Source: Rosa chinensis (lineage: Eukaryota; Streptophyta; Magnoliopsida; Rosales; Rosaceae). From it: a DNA stretch of 64,000 bases. Below are positions 55,794 to 64,000 of this stretch, piece after piece. Location: contig NC_037094.1 in NCBI RefSeq assembly GCF_002994745.2, positions 64,636,639-64,700,638 on the forward strand, written 5' to 3'. Under the pieces are notes generated by a model, which was not told where the DNA came from, did no database searches, and saw nothing but the letters and a program-made list of their open reading frames with translations. How positions within the stretch are numbered: position 1 is the first letter of the stretch; every line of letters starts with the position of its first letter. The position numbers were made by a program, and so were the translations under genes.

Positions 55794-56020
55794 ATTTTGT
55801 TGTTTCTACTATCTGCTTATATTCTTCAAAGAGAGCTTTAGTAGATCTTTTACCCTTTTCCAGGCATTCATTGACATAGTGCCCTTCAGCTTTACATAAC
55901 CAACATCTGCAAGCTTTCTTGCTTGGTTGTTTATGCTGATGAGTATTCTTATTTTTCTTAAAGAATTTCTTTTTAGGATCTTCATCCTGCTGTTTCTTGT
56001 AATTAGAACTTTTCTTGAAT
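55765..56020 (-). pseudogene. Pararetroviral coat protein zinc knuckle
   Basis: In another frame than the end of 57865-56003, beginning near 56020. It holds a Lys-rich stretch, then CWLCKAEGHYVNEC (C-x2-C-x4-H-x4-C) near 55910-55865, the nucleic-acid-binding knuckle of caulimovirid coat proteins. Stop TGA 55765-55767. The frame change against the upstream coat protein indicates an indel near 56020. Confidence 0.8.
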
Positions 56021-57865
56021 TTTCAATCCTTTTTCTAGATTACTCTTTTTGAATTTTTTAGAGTAATATTTTTCTTTCTTCTTTCTTTGGAACTTGGAGT
56101 CATGACATCCCCAGTTGGTTGGCATATCAAGTATTCCATAACAGAAATTCTCAACTCCTTTGAGTTGTTTCTTAGCCATCTTAGCTCTAAGATTGGCTTT
56201 GCATTGCTCTTTTAGTAACTGCCGAATTCTGTCGGCAATTCCTCCAACTGAAAATCTTTCAATTGGCTTTTCAGCTATGCTTTCTCTCACAGCTGTTCTC
56301 CATGGTTCAGGGAGTTTTCTGTGCAACAGATTGACTAGATCAGTATTCTCTAGTTCACCAATTGTATAGTAATATTCTTGAAATTCATTCAAGTATTCTT
56401 CAAAATATCTCATGTCACAGATTTTGAGAGCATAAATATTTGATTTGGCCGTTTCTTTAGCCTTTTCACTCAGATTTGAGAGATGTCCACAGAACTGATC
56501 ATACAGAGGTACTGCAAAATCATATGGAGATTCTGAATTTTTGATTTCTTCTAGCCAATCTCTTCCTCTGGCAGTCTCTTTGAAAGACAAATAATACTTT
56601 TTGGCTACTCTTGTAAGAGTAGTTTCATAGTACACCTGCAAATCTGGTACTTCAAATTTTCCAAGGGTAAGTGCAGAGGCCATCATTAGGCTATCTACCC
56701 ATTGGTCAATGGTTTTTCTTTTGTCTAGACTCTTGTCTAGATTTAGCCAGATACCATAGTTCGTGATTGGAACTCTAGGCATATTGTCCTCTGGGACAAA
56801 TCTTTGGGAATTTCTCTCCCCTTTTTTACCCGTGGGGGATTTCTGGGTTGGGAGTTTTATTTTCCCTTTTTCTCTGCTAATGAAAGTTCTGGAGCTTTCT
56901 CCTTCTTCCATTTCAATATCTTGGTAAGGAAAGACTTTTCTCGTCTTTCTGATTTTGAATTCCTTCATTTCTTCGATTAGGTTTTTTAATCGTTCAGGAT
57001 TTTCACAAGATTCTGCTTCTTCATAGAGTTCATAGAGCCTTTCTGCTCTGAACATATTGACTGGTCTATTTAGATCAGCTTCTAATTCTTCTTCAGATAT
57101 TGGTTCTTTGATAGTGGGTTTTGTACCACTAACACTAGTTTCTCTAGTGCTATAGCTTCTTCTGAGAAGATTTTTATTTATCCTAAGATTGTCAGGACAG
57201 ACATCACTTTTTCTTTGATTGTCAAAATTGAGACTGATTTCTCCAGTCTTTCTACTTTCATAAATTTTTGTTTTCGCTCTTTCCGGTGGCTTTTTTGGAC
57301 CGGATAATTTCCATTTAAGAGGAAAAGTCACTTCATTCCAAGTAACTTTATGGATCTGTTGTGAATGGTTCTTTTGATTGGTGAGGAAACCAGTAGTAAG
57401 ACCTGGAATATTTGTTATTCTGGTCTTGGGGGCTACTGTAGTACTCATCAATTTATAGTATATTCTATATACTATTGCGAGTTCTTGCATATCTTCTTTC
57501 ATTGATATGCCATCTGTCTTGACTCTCAGTCGTAAACAGTGAGCTGCATCTTTCAAGTTGGTTGTGAAATTTGGGAAGCAGTTGAAATATGCTACTTGAT
57601 CACATAGAGATGCTTTAAGAGTTCCCAACAGACTAGCTCGGAAGTCTGTTAATCTATTATCTTGTAGAACACATAGAACCGAACAGTCTATGCCTTCACG
57701 AGCAAGCAGATTTATGCCTACTTGGACTGCTCCAATATGCATAAATTGATATTTTTTTGCTTGAGCTCTGGCAACTTCTGAAGGAGTGATCATTAGAAGA
57801 TCAGTCTCTCCTCCTGCTGTAGTGGGGGTTGTAATTTCTAGTAGTTTAAAATAATGGCTATCCAT
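56003..57865 (-). pseudogene. Pararetroviral movement protein and coat protein region
   Basis: 620 open codons from ATG 57865. Residues about 25-150 (for example GAVQVGINLLAREGIDCSVL and VYRIYYKLM) fit the 30K-type movement protein of badnavirus-like caulimovirids, which opens plasmodesmata. A charged linker follows (about 210-370). The coat protein core lies at about 385-600 (NYGIWLNLDKSLDKRKTIDQ, NLLHRKLPEPWRTAV), ending in Lys-rich sequence. The upstream frame 58303-57887 is in the same phase, separated by one TAG at 57887-57889 and seven codons, so both may once have been one polyprotein. The 3' end is frameshifted away from its zinc knuckle. Confidence 0.85.
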
Positions 57866-57886
57866 TAGATCAAACGTTCCCCTTTT

Positions 57887-58690
57887 CTAGATTTGTTTAA
57901 AATCTAAATTTGGAATTGAGGAGTTTTTTACCTCATGTTCGATTTCGTTGAATTCGAATTCTTCAGCATTTAGGAGCTGTACTCCTTTCTTTTTTCCAAA
58001 GATGCTTAACATCTTGATATCTCTTTTTTCCGGGTTTTCATACCGGATACTAGTCTGACTAGTAGATGGTTCCAGAAAAATCATGTTTGGAACAAGATTC
58101 TTATCTGGTTTTTCTAATGGTTTGAATCCATTAGCTTTCTTTGTTTTTACTATAGACACTTTCTTGTCCTTTAGTATAGTTTTCATAGAATCCAGCGTTT
58201 TTTGCTGTTCCTTGATTTTTCTACTAACGACTGTTAGCTTTTCTTCTTCTTCAGTTTTTGGAAGTTCTTTGATATAATCCATTTTGTTTTCCAATCTTTC
58301 CAATTGGTGGATTATAGCAGGTAATTTTTCTAGATGAGTTTGACATCTAGATAATTCTAGTAACAGCTCTGATATTTCTCATCAGAGGAATTTAATAGAA
58401 ATTTATTTTCTCTAATAGCAATTCTGACATTGTCCCCATTAGGAGGGATTCCCCTTTGAGCTATTTTACAAGCTTTGATACCAGTAATTTGCGGATCTAA
58501 CCAATACTCAAATAATCAAGAGGTTTTTGTTCCTCTTCCAGAACATATAAGAGATTATCAATATCTTGTTCTATTCTATAAATTCTGGTTTGAAGTCTAT
58601 AGATGATATCCCAATAGTTGGGGGTTTCTCTATTAAGACTCTCTCTATATTCTTTCAATTTTCTCAATTTTTCTCTCTCTTTTTGCAATT
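57887..58690 (-). pseudogene. Pararetroviral N-terminal ORF, coiled-coil, frameshifted
   Basis: Three frame pieces: about 58688-58497, 58510-58385 and 58390-57887. Heptad-like Leu/Glu/Lys spacing (for example KLREKLKEY-like and LERLENKMDYIKELPKTEEEEK) indicates coiled coils, as in virion-associated proteins of caulimovirids. That function is inferred only from position and coiled coil. Two frame changes break it, and TAG 57887-57889 separates it from the movement protein frame. The start codon is uncertain. Confidence 0.55.
58472..58483 (-). other. Candidate pararetroviral tRNA-Met primer-binding site
   Basis: TGGTATCAAAGC on the minus strand, one base off the TGGTATCAGAGC that is complementary to plant initiator tRNA-Met and used by caulimovirids. 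It lies inside the N-terminal coding region rather than in the leader, which weakens the call; soymoviruses are reported to have an internal site like this. Confidence 0.45.
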
Positions 58691-58849
58691 CTTTGCTAGT
58701 ATTTTTACAGATAGCAACTAATTCAAGTCTGTTAACGATCGAAATTATGAATATTAAAGTTTACTGTTTACCGTCGAATAGAGAATGCAATTTAGCTGCA
58801 ATTATATCTAGACAAATAAATTCAAGATAGGTCCACCACGCTTTGTCAA

Positions 58850-58852
<3 letters not shown>

Positions 58853-58887
<35 letters not shown>
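58853..58887. repeat. (AT)n microsatellite
   Basis: 35 bases of alternating A and T at the presumed right edge of the viral segment. Confidence 0.9.
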
Positions 58888-58892
<5 letters not shown>

Positions 58893-59191
58893 GAGGGGTA
58901 AAAGTGGGATGAATAGGAAGTGATATTTTGGACAGTAGTGGAAAAAGTGAAAAGATTTGTGTAAGTGGGAAGAAAAACAAGTTGGTGGGGTGTATGGGAA
59001 GTATATTGATGGATTTGGGGTTTATGAGAATTTTCCCTTTTAAAATAGAAGGGTATTATTGAAACATTGATATATTTTTACTTTCCTTTCAAGCACCAAC
59101 CAAACATCGGAAAGGAAATCAGATGATCTTTCTTGGATGCTTTCCCTGCTTTACCAAACACAAGAAAGGAAACCTGACAGGAATTTTAGTT
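58888..59191. other. Non-coding junction region right of the virus
   Basis: No gene. It has GAAAGGAAA and CCAAACA phrases (59080-59170) similar to ends of small MITEs. It may be host DNA or the edge of the viral insert. Confidence 0.35.
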
Positions 59192-59253
59192 ACTGTGACT
59201 AGTAAACTGCTCCATAAACTTGACTATCAAGGTTGTTGTTTTTATTTTAAAAT
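59192..59253 (+). repeat. 62-bp direct repeat, right copy
   Basis: Second copy of 50917-50978, starting ACTGTGACTAGTAAACTGCT. It sits between MITE-like phrases. Confidence 0.9.
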
Positions 59254-59540
59254 AAAAGGCCCTTCCCTATAGGAAAGACAAGAGAATTGATTTCCCTTCT
59301 GTGAACCAAACGATGCCTTAATACTCAGTGGATAACGTGTACCTTTTGCAACATGTATATATAATTATGGAACTAATGTTTGCTGCAAAATTTTGTTTTA
59401 TAGCAACATTGTTCTTATCAATAACTTGAAGAAAAAGGAAAAGACAATAACTATTGGGTTATAAGTGAGATTTAATAACCTGAGCCCCCCCCAAAAAAAA
59501 CCTGTTTACACCCAATCTCAGTTCCCACCTGAGTATCCTT
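59254..59540. other. Intergenic, possible MITE end
   Basis: The block up to about 59318 ends in AACCAAACGATGCCTTA, resembling a Harbinger or hAT MITE terminus; its partner end is not identified. Nothing further is seen up to 59540. Confidence 0.3.
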
Positions 59541-60228
59541 ATGCTCCGACGACCGAAATCTTTTGGCCGGAACAGGAGTGGGAGGAGGCCTGACCAAGTT
59601 TTGAATTCTAGGAGTACGTGTGTCCCTAAAAGTGACGGTACAACATTGGCACACAATTCAACTTTGGATGTTGACTTGCCTTCTGCAGTCTGCCACTCTA
59701 GCCCGTCTTGGTCCTTGAGGGATAGGTCACTTTCACCTAAGCGGCTATAAAGTCCTAGAATCCCTCTGGATGGACAACATCTTTGGGATCCAGATGCACA
59801 TGGAACTTTCTTCAGAAATGGCAGTGTAACAAGAGCTTTGGGTGGACTCAATTTGAACAGTGGATCTTGGGTTGATCCAGAATGCATACCACCATGGGCT
59901 TTCAAGAACAAATTGGAGTACTATAGGTCTAACCCCCATTTCCTTGTGCCTAAGGAAATAGACAATTATGATGGCACGATTACTACATGCTCCAAACCTT
60001 CCAGTGCTACCATTATTGAAATTGAGCCTACGGTGTCTACAACCCCCGTGGAGGAATTGGGTTCCTTCCAACCTACCTCGGGCAAAAGGAAGCAAAGAGT
60101 CAAGAAGGCACAAGAGGAGGTGGGTGAGGCTAAACCTACTAGCAAAAGATCCAAAATCATGCACAGCCCTGGTCTCCGGCTGTCCACAACGGGTGGGAGA
60201 GGTTGGTACCAAGTCGCTGTTCAGACAG
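59541..60228 (+). pseudogene. Coding-like fragment, family not recognised (perhaps LINE ORF1-like)
   Basis: Two adjacent plus-strand frames (59541-59750 and about 59760-60228) read as protein: a basic/Ser-rich part (RRPKSFGRNRSGRRPD) then GSWVDPECIPPWAFKNKLEY and a Lys/Arg-rich nuclear-signal-like stretch (GKRKQRVKKAQEE, KPTSKRSK). The composition resembles the C-terminal part of nucleic-acid-binding ORF1 proteins of plant LINEs, but I see no zinc knuckle. Element E homology begins at 60229. Could equally be a host gene fragment. Confidence 0.35.
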
Positions 60229-60526
60229 CTATCAATGAAACAAGGAATTATTCAAACCATTGTTCCCAAGTCTAGCACTGAGGGCAACTCGCAACGCCAG
60301 TCAGCGGACTACGTCGGCTACATTGTGCACTTGGACCAATTTTAATTCCTTTAATGTTTCATTCATGACCAAAAGCAAGTATCAAGACCTCTAGCGGCAC
60401 ACACATTATCACAAACAAAAAGAAACACTAGGAATTTGGGTGCCAGCAAATTTCATTGATCTCAAACTAAGTTACATCATTTATGCCTCAGCGGCTACAA
60501 AAAAAAAAAAACTTTCCTACTCCTAT

Positions 60527-63242
60527 TTAGGGGTTGGCGGGGTTGGCAGGGTTTGTCAGGTCGGCCCCGCTACCTTCAGCAGTTCCACCGGCGGCCTGCG
60601 GAGGATGGGAGCGGCTCGTCTGGTCGGACCCTCGGGCTGTGGGACTGGGAGTCTCTATTGTGCCATCCGCCCAGGTGTGGGCCGCCAAGAACCCAGCGCG
60701 GGACGCCTCGGACTGCGTAGGCGTCCGTTGGGAGTCGCCTTTTGGAGGCTCGCCACTCTCCCCGCTACCCAAGCGGACTCCGGGACCAGGGGCGGCAGTA
60801 GGAGCGGTACTTGTTGTCGGCGGCGCTTCCTTACTTGGCTGCACGACCGGCATTGCCGCTTTCGCCCAGTCAATGGCGCCTTTCTGCCGCAACATCTCCA
60901 CATTGGCCAGGGCACCGGCCTTGGCTGCGTCGTTCAACGCTTTCTTGTGCTCCGCCGACTGCTTGTACGATTCAACAGCGGCAGCCGCAGCACGGCTTCC
61001 CTCAGCCTCCAAGCGAGCGACTTCACCCTCCAGCCGCTTGATTTCCGCTTGTTTAGCGGCAGACTCCCGCTGAAGGATCTCAATTTTCTTCTCCTTCGTG
61101 GTCACCCGGTCCCGCACCAGAGACATATCCTGCTCCAGCTTCGCATACTGCTCATTCTGATCCAGGTGCCGCTCAATAGCAACGTTCAGCTTGCCCCTGG
61201 CATCCGCCGCATCACAGTCGGCCTTTGTCAGACGTCGCTCGACGTCAGCCAACTTCTCCTGGGTCTTCCCCAAGTCCCTCTGGAGGCTCGCCACTTCCTC
61301 CCTCAGCTCCCTCTCAACCAGGGGCTGCTTGGACGCCGCCTGGAACATCTCGTGAAGCCCAACGGCGACGTGCCCAAAGGCTGTGCTGAAGGGCGACTCG
61401 CTGACAGCGGTCGACCGAACAATTCATTCCAGGCCGTCGAACCCCAGCCGCTCGCAGAGGTGATACAGGAAGTCCCGCTCACCGTCGTTGAGGAACTCGG
61501 CGTAGGCAGCAAACGAGTCCAGGCCGCTCGCACCCACCTCTTTCGCCACGTCAGCAACAGCCTCAGGCGGGGCCTGCCTCGATTTCTTCGGCTACTCTCG
61601 GGCCCCCGTTACCTCCACTTCCTCCTCTTCCCCACCGGAGTCCGGCTGGCGGCGTTTTCGCTGGAGCACCCGCGTGCTCCCAGCAACGGCAGGCCTCAAA
61701 CCCCCCGCCGGCGGCGCCAACCCCGCTATGGTAACACATTCTGTGGGGCGCACCGCTTTCTTCGCCATGCCGCGCCGCAGGGCCGGCGCCCTCTCTTTCC
61801 TCGGCGCCGCTTCACTCGCCCCGCAGGTCCCCGCCTGAACGGCGGGCAGCCCATCACCACCAAGATGGGAGTGGTGCGGCATTGGCAGCACCACAGGAAC
61901 CTCTGACTGGCTCAGCGCCAGTGTCTCTGGGTCCACCACCGTCTTTTGTGCCGCCATCCCGGAAGCATACATGGCTTCAAGGAAGTTGTCGATTTCAGCG
62001 CGGTCCATGGCTTTTGCAAATGCGTCGCGGCTAGCCTTGTTTCCCGGCGGAGTCTCTACAAAAATTAGTGCCAGGCCAGTTAGCATGGGACAACCTCACC
62101 AAAGGTACGATACAGCTGAGATTACTTACCAACGGCACGCGTCAATTGTTGAGCCACCAACAACTCCCACCCGCTAAGGAGACGGAAGTCCAACAAGTTG
62201 CGATTCCGCCAGCAACCTCTGATGCGTGCTACCCGACACTCTTCCTCACGAGTCAAGTTGTACCGCAACCCCGCTGCACAAACAGGTCATTATCAGTAGA
62301 GTACACAAAAAAAAAAAAAAAAGGGACCACGCCAGTCACGTTCAGCGGAAACAACAAACAACCTCGGATGGGCTGAAATTCTGACTTAATTCTAAACGAT
62401 GGCTCCCCCTCGTTAGACCCCGCCTGGTGCTCCCATCCCGCTGCGGCAATGCAAAACGAGCCCCGCCAGTACGACATTGAGTCCCGCAGGTTTTCGATCA
62501 GCTTAAGCGCTCCTTGCCGACGGCTGAGGTTTACTTGCCCTCTACAACCCTGGCGCTTCACGTACACCAATTCATAGAAATGCAACACCTCCGCCATGGT
62601 GGGTCATTCGCAACCAGATAACCGCCACAATGAGTTCAGCGACAGCAGTAACCGCCACATGTTGGGGCACACTTGCCCAAAGGCGATGCCGAACTCGCAC
62701 AGCAGAATCTGAAGGTTGGGCACCAGCGGGAGGGTCACTCCATCGCGGAATATAGCCTCGTGCACCGCGGCATGGCCAACTGGCAGAATCGAGGCTTTCT
62801 CCTCTACCGTCGGCGGACGCAGCTTCACCGCGCCGGGCAACCGGAACACCCACTTCAGCCGGTTGACAGCAACCGCTGTCATCCTACCTCCCACCTCGTC
62901 AACGAGGGTGCCGTCCTCGAACACCCACGCAGACTCGGTATCCTCCCCCGTTCCACCTCCCCCGCCAGCTCCGCTGGCGGCACTATTACTTTCTAGCCGC
63001 TCTTCGTGCAAAGTATGCGTAGCGGCAGCCTCCCCCGCCCTAGAACTCTCCGGACACGATGCACGACCCATATCTACGTCCCACGGAATGGTCTGTAGCG
63101 GCTCGACTTCTAGCGGTTCTGGCAGTGAGGTTCCTGCACGGGCAGACGGATGCAACGAGTCAATAAAATTTCTATCCGCCGCGCTGAACGACACTTCAGA
63201 TCCGGAATCCTCACTGCTCGAGATCTCTATGACGTCGGCCAT
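60527..63242 (-). pseudogene. Element E antisense ORF, Transposase_28-like, three exons, best kept copy
   Basis: Start codon is the complement of CAT 63240-63242 (MADVIEISSSEDSGS). Inferred exons are 63242-62363, 62273-62130 (144 bp) and 62055-60527, with GT-AG introns at the same places as in B and C. Exon 1: acidic Ser-rich head, Pro/Gly linker, then the Transposase_28-like block with LPLVPNLQILLCEFGIAFGQ and VNLSRRQGALKLIENLRDSM. Exon 2: YNLTREEECRVARIRGCW. Exon 3: ETPPGNKASRDAFAKAMDRA, acidic tract, coiled coil of about 150 residues (61310-60890) and a Pro/Thr-rich tail ending NPANPANP. Few breaks: TGA near 62604 (GGA in B), TAG near 61592 and a stop near 61425. Function unknown. Confidence 0.78.
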
Positions 63243-63736
63243 CCCAAAACCCTAAACCCAAATCAGTTAGCTCACACAGGATCTAACCTATCCCTATATC
63301 AGTTAGTGCCCAAGAACATCAACAACACTCAACCCAGAAAATGCCAAAACAAGAACAAACCCACTAAAACCCAGATTCGACCATCTAAAAAAAAAAAAAA
63401 AAGCCCTAACAACCCCAATTGTCAATCACAACCACCCTTCCCCAAACCCACTCACACCCTCACAGTACGTCGACAAAGAACATATCACAGGAAAACCCAG
63501 AAATCCAACGAGGCAGACACCCAATCAAACAGGAAAAAGGCCAGATTACCAACCTTGACAGTGGAGCCTCTGACAGCAGTATGTACACTACTCTTGGCAG
63601 CCGGAGATCGTCTGTTCTTCCACGCACAAGAACTCGCCGATATCGCCTCGCCTTTCTTCTCCGATCTCAGACACAGAACACTTGAAGACGACGAGGGCAC
63701 AGTTCGAAGTTTAGAGCAGTGCCAAATATGCGACCT

Positions 63737-63762
63737 TCCCCCCTTTTATGTCAACGTCAAAC
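63737..63762 (-). promoter_or_regulatory. Candidate promoter of the element E antisense ORF
   Basis: Minus strand TTTGACGTTGACATAAAAGG then a G run, as in B and C. About 500 bases upstream of the ATG, with a candidate 5' UTR intron between (donor AG|GTTGGTAAT near 63555). Confidence 0.45.
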
Positions 63763-64000
63763 AATCCCACGCCATCCGTTTAAAAAACGACATCGACTGC
63801 CAGCCGTACGCGTGTCCCACAGCTACAGTTACTCTCCGGATTAACCGAGGCGTCGCCTCGGTTACGAAATCCATCATTACTCGACATTAATGGCGAGGAG
63901 ACGGCTCAGAGAAGGAGGCACGCCTCCGCACGCTAACCCTTTAGGGGTTTGCCACGTGTCCACCACCATCAGGCGAAGCGTCCGACAGAAGCCACAACTT

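Larger units (their letters stand above)
50979..58850 (-). mobile_element. Endogenous pararetrovirus (Caulimoviridae), nearly genome-length, inactivated
   Basis: Minus-strand order: coiled-coil ORF (58690-57887), movement plus coat protein (57865-56003), zinc knuckle (to 55765), protease (55793-54816), RT and RNase H (to 52627), C-terminal region (to 51931), intergenic TATA promoter (51713-51720), leader (to 50979). Length of about 7.9 kb fits one unit-length caulimovirid genome. There is no integrase and there are no LTRs, as expected for plant pararetroviruses, which integrate by accident. In-frame stops at 57887, 54816, 52627 and 52075 and frameshifts in the first ORF, near 56020 and near 53930 make it non-functional as it stands. 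The badnavirus-like movement protein with protease-RT-RNase H order is clear; the genus is not assigned. The right border is approximate. Confidence 0.88.
60229..64000 (+). mobile_element. Element E: Tat-type element 3' part, lacking gag-pol, truncated by window end
   Basis: Homology to element C starts at CTATCAATGAAAC (C position about 12939), just after where pol would end. It continues through the post-pol spacer, the antisense ORF and its 5' leader, and the window ends before the tandem repeats and 3' LTR. No gag-pol or 5' LTR exists to the left, so E is 5'-truncated. Oriented like C. Confidence 0.8.

Noticed and set aside
58853..58887. AT microsatellite as a viral replication or recombination signal
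   Set aside because: Similar (AT)n runs occur at 35114 and 43248 without any virus; it is treated as a plain microsatellite.
60440..61906. 488-codon plus-strand open frame opposite the element E aORF
   Set aside because: Long only because the GC-rich, Glu/Ala-rich aORF exon 3 leaves few stops on the other strand; B and C lack the equivalent frame, and the minus-strand product is the conserved one.
1..64000. tRNA, rRNA or CRISPR features
   Set aside because: None seen on either strand; the direct repeats present are transposon arrays or LRR units without spacers.

Overview
The window is plant nuclear DNA, from a eudicot. The evidence is intron-bearing plant-type genes, Tat-lineage Ty3/gypsy retrotransposons, Mutator-, hAT- and Harbinger-like non-autonomous elements, and an endogenous plant pararetrovirus. 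A Rosaceae-like genome is my guess and is not proven by the sequence. One host gene looks intact: an LRR receptor kinase at 43995-47947. Nearly everything else is transposable-element sequence.

Positions 1-27122 form a three-level nest. Element A (outermost, minus strand) has its 5' LTR at 26624-27122, gag at 24335-25823 and a pol part at 1-1323; it runs off the left edge. Element B (minus strand, 1329-24329, target duplication TATGA) sits in A's gag. Element C (plus strand, 6580-18523, target duplication GTTTG) sits in B, downstream of B's pol. B and C are complete Tat-type elements in the order LTR, primer-binding site, gag-pol, a long antisense ORF (aORF) on the opposite strand, 60-bp tandem repeats, polypurine tract, LTR. 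All have decayed gag-pol frames. The aORF keeps the same three-exon, two-intron structure in B, C and a further copy E (60229-64000, continuing past the right edge).

Positions 27123-39500 hold a still older gypsy element D (minus strand, badly decayed, 29285 to about 38110). It is cut up by an uncharacterised insertion carrying a 1090-bp Mutator-type foldback element (9-bp duplication), by an LTR-like block starting TGTAATACCCCG, and by a LINE-like 3' end. A long inverted-repeat element (27683-29020) and a foldback element (about 39090-39500) lie beside it.

Positions 39500-48400 are the genic part: AT-rich intergenic DNA with a non-LTR retroposon (41300-42400, 16-bp duplication) and a small MITE, then the MIK2-like LRR receptor kinase with TATA box, one intron and poly(A) signal. 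Seven 144-bp units inside its LRR region are nearly identical.

Positions 48419-50843 are a non-autonomous repeat element with GC-rich ends. Next comes a nearly genome-length endogenous caulimovirid (50979 to about 58850, minus strand): coiled-coil ORF, movement protein plus coat protein, zinc knuckle, protease, reverse transcriptase/RNase H, C-terminal region and a TATA promoter. It is broken by stops and frameshifts and is flanked by a 62-bp direct repeat. An unidentified coding-like stretch (59541-60228) leads into element E.

All calls come from reading the sequence, from comparing copies within the window and from family knowledge. No database search was run.
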